This document shows positions 34,216 to 44,984 of a stretch of 64,000 nucleotides of DNA, one piece after another. Both the position numbers and the translations under genes were made by a program. This DNA is from Lates calcarifer (Eukaryota > Chordata > Actinopteri > Centropomidae). Under the pieces are notes generated by a model. The model searched no databases, was not told where the DNA came from, and was given only the letters and a program-made list of their open reading frames with translations. Each line of letters opens with the position of its first letter. Positions within the stretch are counted from its first letter, which is position 1. The DNA is taken from NCBI RefSeq assembly GCF_001640805.2, contig NC_066837.1:27838789-27902788 (forward strand), given 5' to 3'.

Positions 34216-36179
34216 TCAGATGCTGGATTTCCATTTAATTTGCTTGATTTGAATCTTTGCCTTTTTTCTTTCGTCACACAACTTCCTCTATCATTGCACA
34301 TACAGGTGAATGCAACACAACATGGCCTTAGGCAGAAGACTTGAAAGTGTCCATCAGACGATGATCACATGTTCCCCTCTTTGTCACAGTTGGCTTTACA
34401 CCCTGCCTAGTATGGCCGTTTGGAGCATCCATAACTTTTGCCTTCAGACATGGTCATACAAATTTGTTGTTTCAAGCACACACAAAACATGATGTTCCTC
34501 ATGAAACACTGGTCAAAATGTCCACAACAAATATGAAGCTTTAATAGAAGGTAGCCTTAGTGACCCGATGCAGTGGTCTCTGGTGCTACCCTTGCACCAA
34601 AATGTCTGCTTGTACACAAGATATGATATTATATTACAGGAAATATTGCTATAACATTTGCAAAGTATATTCATGTTCCTCAGGGGAAAAAACTCTGAGT
34701 TTGATCATGCCACAGCCTGAATGAAACAGAAAGTAAGTAGTAAGCCTCTGGCACAAAAGAAACATATCTGTTAAAAATATTAAGTGTTAAATTTATATAT
34801 TTTATGTATATTATCTTGGTAACTTTTAGATTACAGACTGTAAAGTACATTTAATTAATGGTTAGTTATATTTATAGATACAGTTATGATCTTATAAACC
34901 AAGTATGTCAAGTCAAATATCAACCTATTTCAATATGACTGATTCAAGCTGCAGGGAAAAAATAAAAAATACAGAGTCATATAGCCTAAGTTATGTGTAG
35001 TGAGGAGATGCTCCAAAGACAGATGAAAGCAATAAAAGGTAAAGGTCAGTTTTTGAAATTAATATCAACTTCAATCTTAGACCCCAGATACTGCTAAAAT
35101 CAGAAAGACTTCCACAAAGTGTCACGTACACACACACACACCACCACACACACACACACACACACAAAATCATCATCAGCACCAGTGAAGCTTCCCTTCT
35201 TTTATTTAAAAAGTCAAGTGAAAATGCAAAAATGGCTCATTAACAGGATAATGCAAATGGTCTTAATTGTACTGTCTGCTCAGGAGCTGGCTATAATTAA
35301 TAACTTAATAATAAAGCAAAGACCTGATTAAAGACAAAATCAATTCAATGTGTGTAATTTTTAAGAATAAAGATTCCAATAGTACTATAAAGGGACTGGC
35401 TATTTGAAACAGAACAGAAATAGTGTATCTCTTCTGCACTAAGCCATCCACTACTGGTTGGCAGTGATTCAGGACAGTCTCCTGAATATTCTGACCATTT
35501 AATGCTTCTGGCTACACTTCCCCCTTCATTTTTCCCTTTCCAAGACTGTGGAGAGCAAACAGTTTTTATAATGTTGGGAATATTTTCTGTTTTGCTTTAA
35601 GTTATTTTCAAATGACACCCACGCCATTGTTTTAAGGAGCGAAACACAGACTCCAATACAAAGTTGTGTTCAACTCAGGTGATAGCTAAAGTGTTTCTGT
35701 TAGTAGTTGTGGATAAGCAGCATAAGCAAAAACTTGTATAGGGTCTAGTATTTGGGTATTATTGATCTGTTTGTGCATGAGAGGCAAGAGCTGATTCTCT
35801 TGGACTTTCAGGGAAATCTCTAAGATAAACAGAATGAAAGCAACATGCCACATAAAGTCAGTGTTGATAGGGAAACACCTATGGTTCACTCTTCCTTGCA
35901 TAACATCAGAGCAGCACTTCCAGTGACATGAAACAGACACATATTTTATCAAGCTGTGGAATTGCCACTTGGACTCAGAGCCATGCAGTTGTCAATGTGA
36001 GTACTTCAGACAGAATAATTATTTTGTTAGACTTGTATACCTCAATGTTGTTTACATCCATGGTGAATCTCCTTTGATCCCTACCCACCAAAGAGGTATG
36101 GCAACTGTTATATTTTTTTGGCCACTTGGGGTCAGAGACAAACTGTGGAAACAACATTGGAATATTTTCACCTTCCAAC
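34216..36179. other. Non-coding DNA, no gene
   Basis: A broken CA tract lies at 35128-35166, with Thr-His ORF artefacts over it. The opposed ORFs at 35969-36325 and 35975-36235 shadow each other and run into repeat A. Confidence 0.45.
35128..35166. repeat. Interrupted (CA)n microsatellite
   Basis: CA units broken by CCACC, seen directly. Confidence 0.9.
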
Positions 36180-36360
36180 ATTTGCACTGGTTTAGAGTCA
36201 TTCCTCTGTCCATCTATTGTCCAAGACAAGTCCAATACTCACTCTCTTTTAGCTCTGTTTTCGGTCCCAACCAACTCTGGAGGGAAATATCTGGCTCTAA
36301 ATGCTCCACAGTATTCCCCAGCTAGTCGCTAACTGCGTCTGCCTGCCGTTGGTGCTGATC
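36180..36360 (+). repeat. Dispersed repeat family A, copy 2
   Basis: Matches copy 1 over 'ctcttttagctctgttttc', 'ccaactctggagggaaatat' and 'ctggctctaaatgctccac'. It extends further 3' with 'ccagctagtcgctaactgcg'. Upstream, 'tgcactggtttagagtcatt' aligns with the 43259 and 58189 copies. Confidence 0.7.
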
Positions 36361-37607
36361 GAGAAGTACACCATGGATAGTTAGAGTGACCTTTCTGAAA
36401 AGGCTGGTGTAGCCAAAGACAATGTTTTTAGAGTGGTGAGAGTGAACCAAAACTGTAAAGGTGGTCTGGACAACTTAATAATGAGTTGAAACTCACTATT
36501 AAGCTCCATAAAGTGGAGGGAAGCTGCAGATTAAGGTAATAATTCTTTTCATCACTGCAAGCAAGTCCTTTCAAATTGTTTTTTTTTTATAGATTATAGC
36601 TGGGGAAGCGTGGTGGTTATGCTTATAAATTAATGATGACTTTTGGTTGGAAATGGTCTCTGACAGTCAGCATCCAATATTTTGTTGATACACCATCATC
36701 TACATTTACCATCTTCTTACATGGATTTTGCTACTTATACTAAAATCCTGGTGCTTTTAATCATATTAGAAAATCATGAGCAATGAATCTTTCTTTAACT
36801 TAGTGGGTTTAGAATTTTTAATCTATTCCATATCCAGCCATAAAGCCTACCTACATGACACATATTCTTCCTGCATAGTAAAAACTGGGCAAATAAAACT
36901 ATTATTTGGTGGGGCAATTTACTGTTGGACTGTAATAAAGTGTGGATATATCGCAACTTTTAAACAAAATTCAGGATGAAAAAATGATACTGGCGTATTC
37001 TAGATGAAATTTCACAGTCAAATTTTGGGGGGATTTTTGTACTTTATATGTATGATTATAATCATACAAGGATAATATCACAGGAATTAGAGGTTACTTT
37101 TCCAGCAAAAAACCTGTACAATAGCTGAGGTACAGACTCTTAAAGAAAAGCTTGACATCTTGTTCTGAAACACACATCTATTATTCATTCAAGGCAAAAT
37201 GTTCAAAGACACACCTGCACATCCAGTCCCACAATTCTATGAGGCACAACACACAAGGTCACTGTAGTGCCCTTGCTCAGGTCAAATATAGGGGTAAAAT
37301 CTTGAGTATATATATGTGTAAGCACACCCACACACACGCATCCTGGTATACCCTTACCTAAACCTAATTCTGTCACCAAGTCCAGCACTGACAGAGCACT
37401 CATGTATGGCCAGTCTCTGGTTTTTGGATCCCCTTAACATAGTTAAACAAGCTTGCATTCAAATGTACAAACACACAAGTGCTGAAACTGATGCTCAGCA
37501 CAAGCGAACACATACATATAATCATTGATGGATAATAGAGTTGGGTTGATTTCTGTTTTAGCAGGTCCCATCCAATGTATGAGCTTAAACTGGTTTAATT
37601 TTAGGGG
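36361..37607. other. Non-coding DNA, no gene
   Basis: AT-rich. A small CA tract lies at 37324-37338. No gene or clear repeat. Confidence 0.5.
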
Positions 37608-37780
37608 GGGTGAGCTCATGGCCAAATGGTTATATATTGTATATGCCCTGAGCAGCTGGTCCCCGGCTCGACTCCCAGCCAGCTGAACCCTTCACTGCAT
37701 GTTATTCCCCTGCTCCCGATCCCCACTTTTCCTGTCTCTCTCTACTGTCTCTATCTAATAAAGCCCCCCCTCCAAAAAAT
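37608..37780 (+). mobile_element. tRNA-derived SINE
   Basis: Starts with an A-box-like segment (gctcatggccaaatggtta) and has a good RNA polymerase III B-box, 'ggctcgactcc', at 37665-37675. This is followed by 'cactgcatgttattcccctg', 'ttcctgtctctctctactgt' and 'ctatctaataaagcc', ending in an A-rich tail. That body and end are typical of fish tRNA-derived SINEs. No certain target-site duplication. Confidence 0.8.
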
Positions 37781-37920
37781 TTTGGCAATTGAAAAGTAGT
37801 CTGGTGTCACAGTGTCAAATCCAACTTGTAGTGCATTAGTAATAAACACAATATGACAACATGGTAAATATAATATTGTGCACTGACTAGTGGAGCCACT
37901 GGCATCTGACAAGTCGGCAG

Positions 37921-38313
37921 TTGACTGCAGAGTTGAGGCAAATTTCAGTAGAGGAAGGGGGGAAGATGCACAGGGCACACATTGTGCCTGCGTACTTACT
38001 AATGAATTTTTTTGTGGTGACGACTAGAGGAGACATGGCAAACTTAGACTCAATGAAAACTAAAACTGTGCCAATATGGAAACATTTTGCGTTTGAAGCT
38101 GACGAAAGAGATAACATAGACGAGGCACTATGTGAACACTGCAAAATATCATGCCATTGCAACACAGATGGTTCCATGGAAAGGGGAACAGTTGTCTGGG
38201 CCTTCTGCATCAATACAACTATTGAAATTTTAAGTAATGGTGCCACTTCAGTCTCTGCTTCTTCTTCTCATTTAGTTTTTATTTTTTTATTGGTGATTGG
38301 TAAACCAGCTTAG
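37921..38313 (+). pseudogene. BED-type zinc finger remnant (hAT/ZBED-like)
   Basis: A 130-codon ORF. The recognisable part starts at its internal Met (about 38035) and reads 'VPIWKHFAFEADERDNIDE', then 'CEHCKISCHCNT'. Trp-x3-Phe/Phe spacing followed by Cys-x2-Cys is the first half of a BED zinc finger, normally found at the N-terminus of hAT-type transposases and their domesticated ZBED relatives. The second half (the paired His, or His and Cys) is not seen and the frame ends 40-50 codons later in non-coding-like sequence. This is therefore a truncated transposase or a chimera. A minus-strand ORF over it is a shadow. Confidence 0.6.
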
Positions 38314-38490
38314 AGGTGTATTATCACCATCAGGTGGATGATGGGCATGCATGGGACAGTGATCTCTGTCTTTCTTATTCTCTTATTCTAATTTCTTGCT
38401 CTACTCCACCATGGCTGTAAAAACACTGCAGTTTTGCCCAGAAGACCTATTGTTTGTTAACGGCAATGATATTGACACACTTTTGTTCTT

Positions 38491-38517
38491 ACAATATTGT
38501 CAAATTGACAATATTGT
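38491..38517. other. Perfect 27-bp palindrome
   Basis: The 13-bp arm 'acaatattgtcaa' and its exact reverse complement 'ttgacaatattgt' are separated by one A. It lies about 180 bp downstream of the BED-finger remnant, so it could be a subterminal or terminal motif of the same degenerate transposon. Confidence 0.85.
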
Positions 38518-39348
38518 TACATCCCTTCTTGAATGCAGGCATGTGTGCTTTTCTTTTCACTGATGGACCAAAGTGTAAAGGTAGCCATTAGCCTCATTTT
38601 AGGTCTTATTAATGACATCTGACCTGGTGTCCCAGCTCTTGTGTCAGTGGCACAAATGCGCCCCATAAGCTGTAATCTCTTGTTTATGACAGATAATACT
38701 ACACAAATACACACATCATAACGCGTTTATGATAATCCACTGCTCCACAGATTAATTTCTCAATGGCTTTGTTGAAAACAGCTGCATATGGCTTCTGGAC
38801 CATCAGCTCCTTCCAAAGCCGAGTCAAACTATGCCCACTTTCACAACTCAAAGTCCTGGACCATGAGAACTGGCCACTAGCAGAGAATATGCCACCTGCT
38901 TTTGAAGAGTTAGAAATAAGTGAACTCTGCAAATGATTTGGGCTGCCAACTCTCAGTGCAATTAATGGATTTAGGGATTTCAAGAGTACCGGATACCTGA
39001 TGACCTCAAGCCTTTAATGAACTGTTCAAAAAGTCATTCCATGCAGCACTGTGAAGTACAAAAAAGGATTTAGTCAGATGAATCTTGTAATTACTCCATC
39101 CCACATGAAGTTACTCATCGAAAGGGTAGCAGCCTTGATGGTCATCAACCTACATGGGCCACCACTAAACCAGTGGGATCCGGCAGGATATGTGATAACT
39201 TGGCTGAGATGCCATCGCAGTGACCATCCTGGCCCACTGTGGTGATTTTGACTGTTTTGGAGTAGTAGCCTAATGAAAAGCCAAGCATCAAATGTAAGTT
39301 ACCCTGGTGTTTTTTATTATGGCAATACTGGCTGCTCAGCTTTGATTA
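38518..39348. other. Non-coding DNA, no gene
   Basis: A 94-codon minus ORF (38699-38983) has no recognisable domain. No repeat was identified. Confidence 0.45.
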
Positions 39349-39712
39349 TTGTTGGACAATGCGTGTGTGACTTGTGTATGTGAATCTATGCCCATGACTT
39401 GAGAAAGAAGCAATGCAATAATACACTGGTGTTTTTTTTTTTTTTTATGGCAGAGCCATCTGCTGTGATTATTTTGGATTTGTCACACAAATTTAATTTC
39501 AAATTTAACATTGTGTAATGTAATGTAATGTAATGTGTTGCAAGTGATTTTGATTAAACAAAATATGATGTTCAGTTAACTTCTGTTGTTGTAGACAATG
39601 TGTTTAGTGTGACTTCTATGTGTGTGAGTCTAGGCCTGTGTTATTGTAAATTGGTATGATTTGTGTGTGTGGTTATGAGAAAGAAGCAATACAGCACACA
39701 TTATAATTGTTG
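39349..39712. repeat. Diverged local duplication
   Basis: 39349-39436 and 39585-39712 share 'gacaatg', 'gtgtgactt', 'gtgagtctaggcc'-like and 'gagaaagaagcaat' in the same order, the second copy being longer. Between them lie a T run and four TAATG units (39516-39535). Identity is modest. Confidence 0.4.
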
Positions 39713-40379
39713 TTGGTGATGCTGATTTTTTTAAGGATTTGTATGCGTGGTACTCTTTTCTGATGATATCATAAAAACAGCCCCCCCCCACTCAAAAAAT
39801 CCCCACTTCACCACCCTCACTATACATTATTGGGTTCCTCTAACCTCTTTGGATAAGCACTTTGACTTTAACCTGTAAGGTGTCTGTCTTTCAGTGCTTT
39901 TAAAAAAAATTAAATTAGCCAGTTTTTACTTTTTAAGGAATGAATTTGGAGAAAACTTTTAATTCAAAACTATTTAGTCATCTTTTTTTGTTTGCCATTT
40001 GCCAAAACATACAAATACTAGTCAATATTATGTAATTATGTTTTTTTACTTCAAATATGTGTAGCCCTAGCTAAAAACATTCATTTATTTTGATGAAATA
40101 GTTTCTGATAAAAACAAGTTCATTATGTGATAAAGTGCTTTAAAAAAAATCATAAATATGGTTAAAATACAGTATAGTTTAAAAATATATGGGAAGATGT
40201 GTTAAAAATATATATTATATCATTTAATGTCATATAAAAGAAGAGTAGATTTCATGCTGTTAAAAGTGCTTATACAAGCCATTATGTGGTGTTTATGGAC
40301 ACTGTGTTGTTATTTGTTTTGTAAGTTGTCAGTCACAACTATCTTAAATGTTATTGGCATGTGCTCAGGTTTTATGGCT
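39713..40379. other. AT-rich non-coding DNA
   Basis: C run at 39781-39789 and A runs near 39901 and 40142. No gene. Confidence 0.5.
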
Positions 40380-40590
40380 CTAGCCAATCCCATTGCAGTC
40401 TGAGGTAAAGGGGGTGGGACATAGCAGGGAGCTGTGGTCTGGTATAGCAGAGCGGGAAGAAGGGAGACACGAGTTATCACGACTGAGTCGATGTTGAGTG
40501 CCTAGGAGGCTCAGAGTTGTTATGTTCATGGTGAACGGCTAATTTCCTGATGTAAAGAATTTTTGTGACCTACCGAGAGGTAAATATGAG
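40380..40590 (+). promoter_or_regulatory. Promoter-like block with possible first-exon donor
   Basis: In order: 'agccaatccc' (CCAAT-type, 40382-40391), 'gggggtggga' (GC-box-like, about 40409), a purine-rich start-site-like stretch, then 'ccgagaggtaaatatgag' near 40575, which is a fair splice donor. No ORF follows. It could be the 5' end of a non-coding transcript or part of an unrecognised transposon. Confidence 0.25.
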
Positions 40591-41139
40591 CGTGTGAGTG
40601 TGTTGAGAAATGTGACTAATAGGTGGTGGGCCGAGGCCGCGTATCAGCTTTAGTTTTTGAAAATAATGATCCCCAGAGAGGGCGGACCTGGATCTCTCAG
40701 GCTTTAAGGCTTATTTTTTCTTAATCAGATTTTGTTTGTTGGCACCCATAACTCTTGTACATTTTTCCATAATCATAGTTTAAAGTTTGTTAAATTTGCA
40801 GGAAATGGCATAGCCTACTATGTCAGTTGAGCTACAAAGCTACAAATCACGTGACCTTATTCAGCTAATCAGATGTAGATATGCGAAGAACAGCTGTTGA
40901 TCGCAAGTTTCAGCTGGTGGACACTGGGTGGACACAGTGAAAAACAACATGAAATATTATGAGCTAAAGAAGCAGCTTCTACGTGTTTATGTAAGTATTT
41001 ATTTTGTTGGAAAATGCTAGCTATGCTATTTATTTGATATATAACTTTTGTCAACATTTATTAAGTGTAAAGGTAAATCCTTCTCCTGATAATGTGAGGG
41101 TATGCAGTAGGCCAGGCGAAGCATTGTCTACAGCATGTA
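40591..41139. other. Non-coding DNA, no gene
   Basis: No repeat or gene is recognised. The minus ORF 40869-41057 is unsupported. Confidence 0.45.
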
Positions 41140-41233
41140 CAGTACCTACTTATTTTTCCCCAAATATTTCATGACAATATTTGAGATTGTGTAAAATTTT
41201 AAGGGTGTCCGAGAACTTTTTTCCACCACTGTA
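41140..41233 (+). mobile_element. Tc1/mariner-type element end
   Basis: 'Gggtgtccgagaac', T run, 'ttccaccactg' and a final TA (41232-41233) is the right end of a Tc1-like element; on the other strand it reads TA-cagtggtgg. The opposite terminal repeat was not found upstream, so this is a solo or truncated end. Confidence 0.6.
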
Positions 41234-41383
41234 GCTATTAAAGATGGACAAACAGTGCTGAGCTTAACTACCTTACTGTATCTATGGTTGATGCTCATTT
41301 CTAGTGTCTTTTTTGTAGAATATTTATTGTAAATACAAAAAGACAGAAAGAAAAATGTTTTACCTGGAAAACATTCAGTTGTG

Positions 41384-41933
41384 TACAGTGGCCCTGAAGG
41401 TCAAAAAACAAAACATTTCACAAAACATCACATTTCACCAAACAATATTTCAGAAAACACAACAACATTTCACACAACTGAAAGGGAGGGATGCTTTGTT
41501 TGTGATTGGACAGAACCCCTGTCCATTCAGGGGATGTGTCCTCAGTTGCTGGGTAATAGATTTGAGCATAAGAAGCCCCAGAATGGTCATAGAAAGAGAA
41601 AATGTGTATATAGGCCATATAATGAGGGCATTTTATCTTATGTTTCTACATTATGATTAATTTGTGCGCACGAGTTAAGTTTATATACAGAGAACCATTA
41701 CAACAGACCAGCTTTCTCCCCTGAAGCATGTAGTGCGTAGCACCTAGGCTACTTCAGATATCAGTGTTAAGTTGATTATTAGCTAACAAGGCAGCATGAG
41801 TTACAATAACTACATTAATTAAATTACCATTTAAAAGTCATTAATAATTAAAGTGTAAATCACTCTGGAATATGAGTCACACCGCTTTACCTGTGTGTCT
41901 GTACCTTGGTGAACTGCTGCACGGGCCACTGTA
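41384..41933. mobile_element. MITE-like element with TA target duplication
   Basis: 'TA cagtggccc' at 41384-41394 is mirrored by 'gggccactg TA' at 41923-41933. This gives 9-bp terminal inverted repeats flanked by TA, about 546 bp apart. The left part is a tandem-like series of 'aaaacatttcac' variants, and there is a 6-bp-stem hairpin (cccctg/cagggg) at 41516-41533. The ORFs at 41355-41660 and 41381-41656 are frames through this repeat. Left-end sequence is familiar from other fish non-autonomous elements. Confidence 0.6.
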
Positions 41934-43258
41934 GTTGAGAGTTCTTCCAGCACTGCATTATGTCTGCAGGTATTCCTTTCAAGCTGAATAGGGTCCCAAC
42001 AACATCCACCAACAAGGTAGGGCTGCCTGAATGTAGCCTAAGAGGTGAAACCAAGGGCAAAAATGCTTGAAGGCGACAAAGATGAGGGGGGAAAAAAAAA
42101 GTTTTTGTCCTCGTTTAATTTTCCCCTTCAGACAGTTTATGCCTGGCCAACTTGTATGCAGTTTAACAGTCTGCCGGCTGCCATGGTGTCCATTTTGTTT
42201 ATTAAGATTCTTCTCTTTAGTCATACCCTAATAACTGAAATTAAAAAAAGTCCATCACTCTCCACTCATGTGAAAACAAATGCATAAAAAATTAATAGGA
42301 AACAACTAATTACTGTGCCACTTCAGAGGACCTCATAGTATTTGCCAATAATTAATTAGTGAATTTTTAAGCGTTCCCGTGTGGGTTCATATCTTTTGTA
42401 AACAAACACTTTTTCTAATGGTTGGAATAATCAAATTGCCTCAGGGGCATTTTGTATGTCTAATTCACTGCTTTTTTGTCATTGTTTACCACTGAATTAT
42501 TTAGAGGCTGTACAGTGCCAACTGGGCAAAATAAGTATAGTATACAGATGCAATCATGCAGTAGTTCCCAACATCAGATATCAGATACAAACTGAGCATT
42601 AAGTTATATTCTTCTGTAGCATTTAAGAGTTCTAAAAAGGCATTTGTCAGCAGTGTGTAAAATGAACTTTATACTGGCTTTGTCATTGCACTAACTGACT
42701 GAATGTTAAGTAAAAAGTCTGTAGTAGTAACGGTTAATACTCTCCATTGAAGAAAAGAAGCATTACCATACTTCTGATGTTCCTCTCGTACGCAGGGTGT
42801 TTTATATCCCGTCATACCCCTGTGTCAGCTCCCACGCTGCTACCTCTTCTGCCCATCCTCCTGAGCCTATTTGGGGAAGATAGCTCATTACAAAGTGTGA
42901 TTCTTCCTTTTCAGAGGAACTGCTGTTGCCTGTCAGCACAATGGAATTGCCTGCCTGCGCCCAATCTGGAGATCAAGAGAGTGACGAGTAGAGATTGTCC
43001 TCACCAGTCCCACAGATGACAAGCCTGGACTGTGGTGAGAGCCTACTATTGAAAATTGGAATGTGCAAATGACTGTTTGGAACTCTTGACAACAGGCCCA
43101 TCTCCAAAACCAGAGCTCAAGCTGGGACTGTGTATTTCCCTACCCCATTTTTTTTAGATGCCAACATTAAACTATGATTTTCTGACTTTCATTATTTTTT
43201 TTTTTAACAAGTTGTAAACACAACATTGACATATTACTACATTGTTATACAAAACATG
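41934..43258. other. Non-coding DNA, no gene
   Basis: Includes an enhancer-like patch (42290-42440) with 'caactaattactgtg' and 'ccaataattaattagtg'. A possible acceptor (ttccttttcag at 42905-42915) precedes an open stretch to 42995, but no matching donor or family was recognised. Confidence 0.4.
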
Positions 43259-43392
43259 CAAACATGTGAGCAAGCAGTTGCCTATTTAAACATCTAACAT
43301 AAATGGAGCAGTGTTTGCATTCATTTGGAGTCATGTTCCTGGCCAATGGATGAAAGCAAGTCCAATATTTTATTGTTTTTTTGGCAAAACCC
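43259..43392 (+). repeat. Dispersed repeat family A, copy 3 (5' part)
   Basis: 'Acatgtgagcaagcagttgc', 'ctatttaaacatctaacat' and 'tttggagtcatgttcctggc' align with 58189-58290. The 3' 'ttagctctgtt' part is missing or eroded. Confidence 0.6.
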
Positions 43393-44951
43393 TGGCTAAC
43401 ATAATTTTAAGTTCCTCTTAGCCAACAGCACATACAAGTTGTTAACATAAAGTAATTAGGCATATTTTCACATGCTTGCTGTCAAAAAAGATCATAGGTC
43501 TGTCTTTATGGTCTGTGTCCACCATGTACAACCAATGCATTTTTTAGAAATCCAGTAAAACTGGGCCTTCAAGTACACTAGCTGCAGAACAAAACAGGAG
43601 GGCTACTTTCGTAGCAACCATGTGTTTATTGTACTCCAGGTCACTCTCTACAACCTCCTCACACCACTAACTGATGTGCATAGCTCGTAGCACTTTTAGC
43701 CATTACTCTGCAGTTTATGCTTTAATGCATTTTAACTATTCATCAAGCCTTTCAGGCTTTATTACATAAATTTCATGCAATTTTTCATGTTGGCCTGTAT
43801 GAGTGCTAGGAGTCACTTTTACGTAACAATTGCAATATTACTGGGGCAAACCTAGCAACATTTACATAACACTTCCAACACAGTACAAGTTTTGAAAATG
43901 AATTGAATGCTATCATACAGCATGGTTAAATACACACGCATAGGTAGCAAACCCAAAAACACTGTAGAAGACATTACATTCTTCTAATGTCTGACCACTC
44001 TAATCAAACATCTTTCCCCTTATGCATTAGTCACCAGCAACTGTTTGACATCCTGTCATGTACTGCACTTTTAACCTGTGGCCTTGAGCCTGGTTTACCT
44101 GTTGTTTACCTTCCTTACCTTATTTTCCCCCTTGGGTACACAGTACGATTGTGAGACCAAGATGTATCAATTCCAGGGAACTTGGAAAGAAATCCATCAT
44201 CTGAATCATGTCAAGGATCTGCAAAGACATCACACCATGTCTGAGACAGAGAAGGCTTGGTATAATATATATAATACAAGAAGTATGCTGTTCATTTTAA
44301 ATGTGTCCTCTTCATTATTAATTGTATTTATACATCTTTCAGGTAGCTTCAATCAGGAAGGAATTACTTGTGCATGTGTAGAAGCATTTTATTTGTTGGG
44401 TCAGTCACAGCAGACAGGCCCTGCAGTGGAACCCACACGAGATCATTTCCAGGGGAAGTAAGCTCACTGCCTGTTACTGTTTCTCATTTCAGTGTGTACC
44501 TGGCGGCAATTTTAGTGAGCCAAATAAACTAACCAGGGCTGAAGACCTATTCAGTTTTTAACCTCTCCATGACACCCACACAGACATACCTCCTCCTCCT
44601 CCTCCTCCCCTGACCCTGGACTGTTTCCCTCCACAGGGCTCATTCCACTCACTGTTGAGGGACAGTCGCAAGCTGAAAGAAAATGGTTTCCTCATTGTCA
44701 GCAGCCACTTTCTTCACAGCTAATGGCTGTTATATTTCTTCAACAATCCCTTTTAGCTTTTCTGTTGTTCCCTGCAAATATGAATGCTCATGCCCCTGGG
44801 AGTCGTTCCATTTTACATCTCTCACTCTCTCCCTCCTGCTCTATCTCCTGCTTTCTCTCTCGTCTCTACAACAAAACGGCAACACCTCAACACCCATGTC
44901 ACCGCTCTTTAAATAGTACTCAATTTGTTTGAGTTTGCCGTGGTTGGTAGC
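43393..44951. other. Non-coding DNA, no gene
   Basis: A (CCT)n tract lies at 44589-44609. The 127-codon ORF 44078-44461 opens with a hydrophobic leader-like stretch but has no conserved cysteines, motif or splice context that I can tie to a family. Confidence 0.45.
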
Positions 44952-44984
44952 CCCACCTGGATGCTGCTAGCATCTCCAGGTGGG
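44952..44984. other. Strong hairpin-forming inverted repeat
   Basis: 'Cccacctgg' (44952-44960) pairs with 'ccaggtggg' (44976-44984). Inside it 'atgct' (44961-44965) pairs with 'agcat' (44969-44973), with a 3-nt loop and a 2-nt bulge. That makes 14 pairs. Both arms carry CACCTG/CAGGTG E-boxes of the Snail/ZEB type. No transposon context. Confidence 0.75.

Noticed and set aside
37203..37403. Another copy of the CCCTAA/CA repeat near 37316-37370
   Set aside because: Only a short CA tract and a single 'cctaaaccta' remain, not enough to assign.
44078..44461. ORF with a hydrophobic start resembling a signal peptide
   Set aside because: Hydrophobic codons come from T/C-rich DNA. The following 100 residues carry no conserved pattern.
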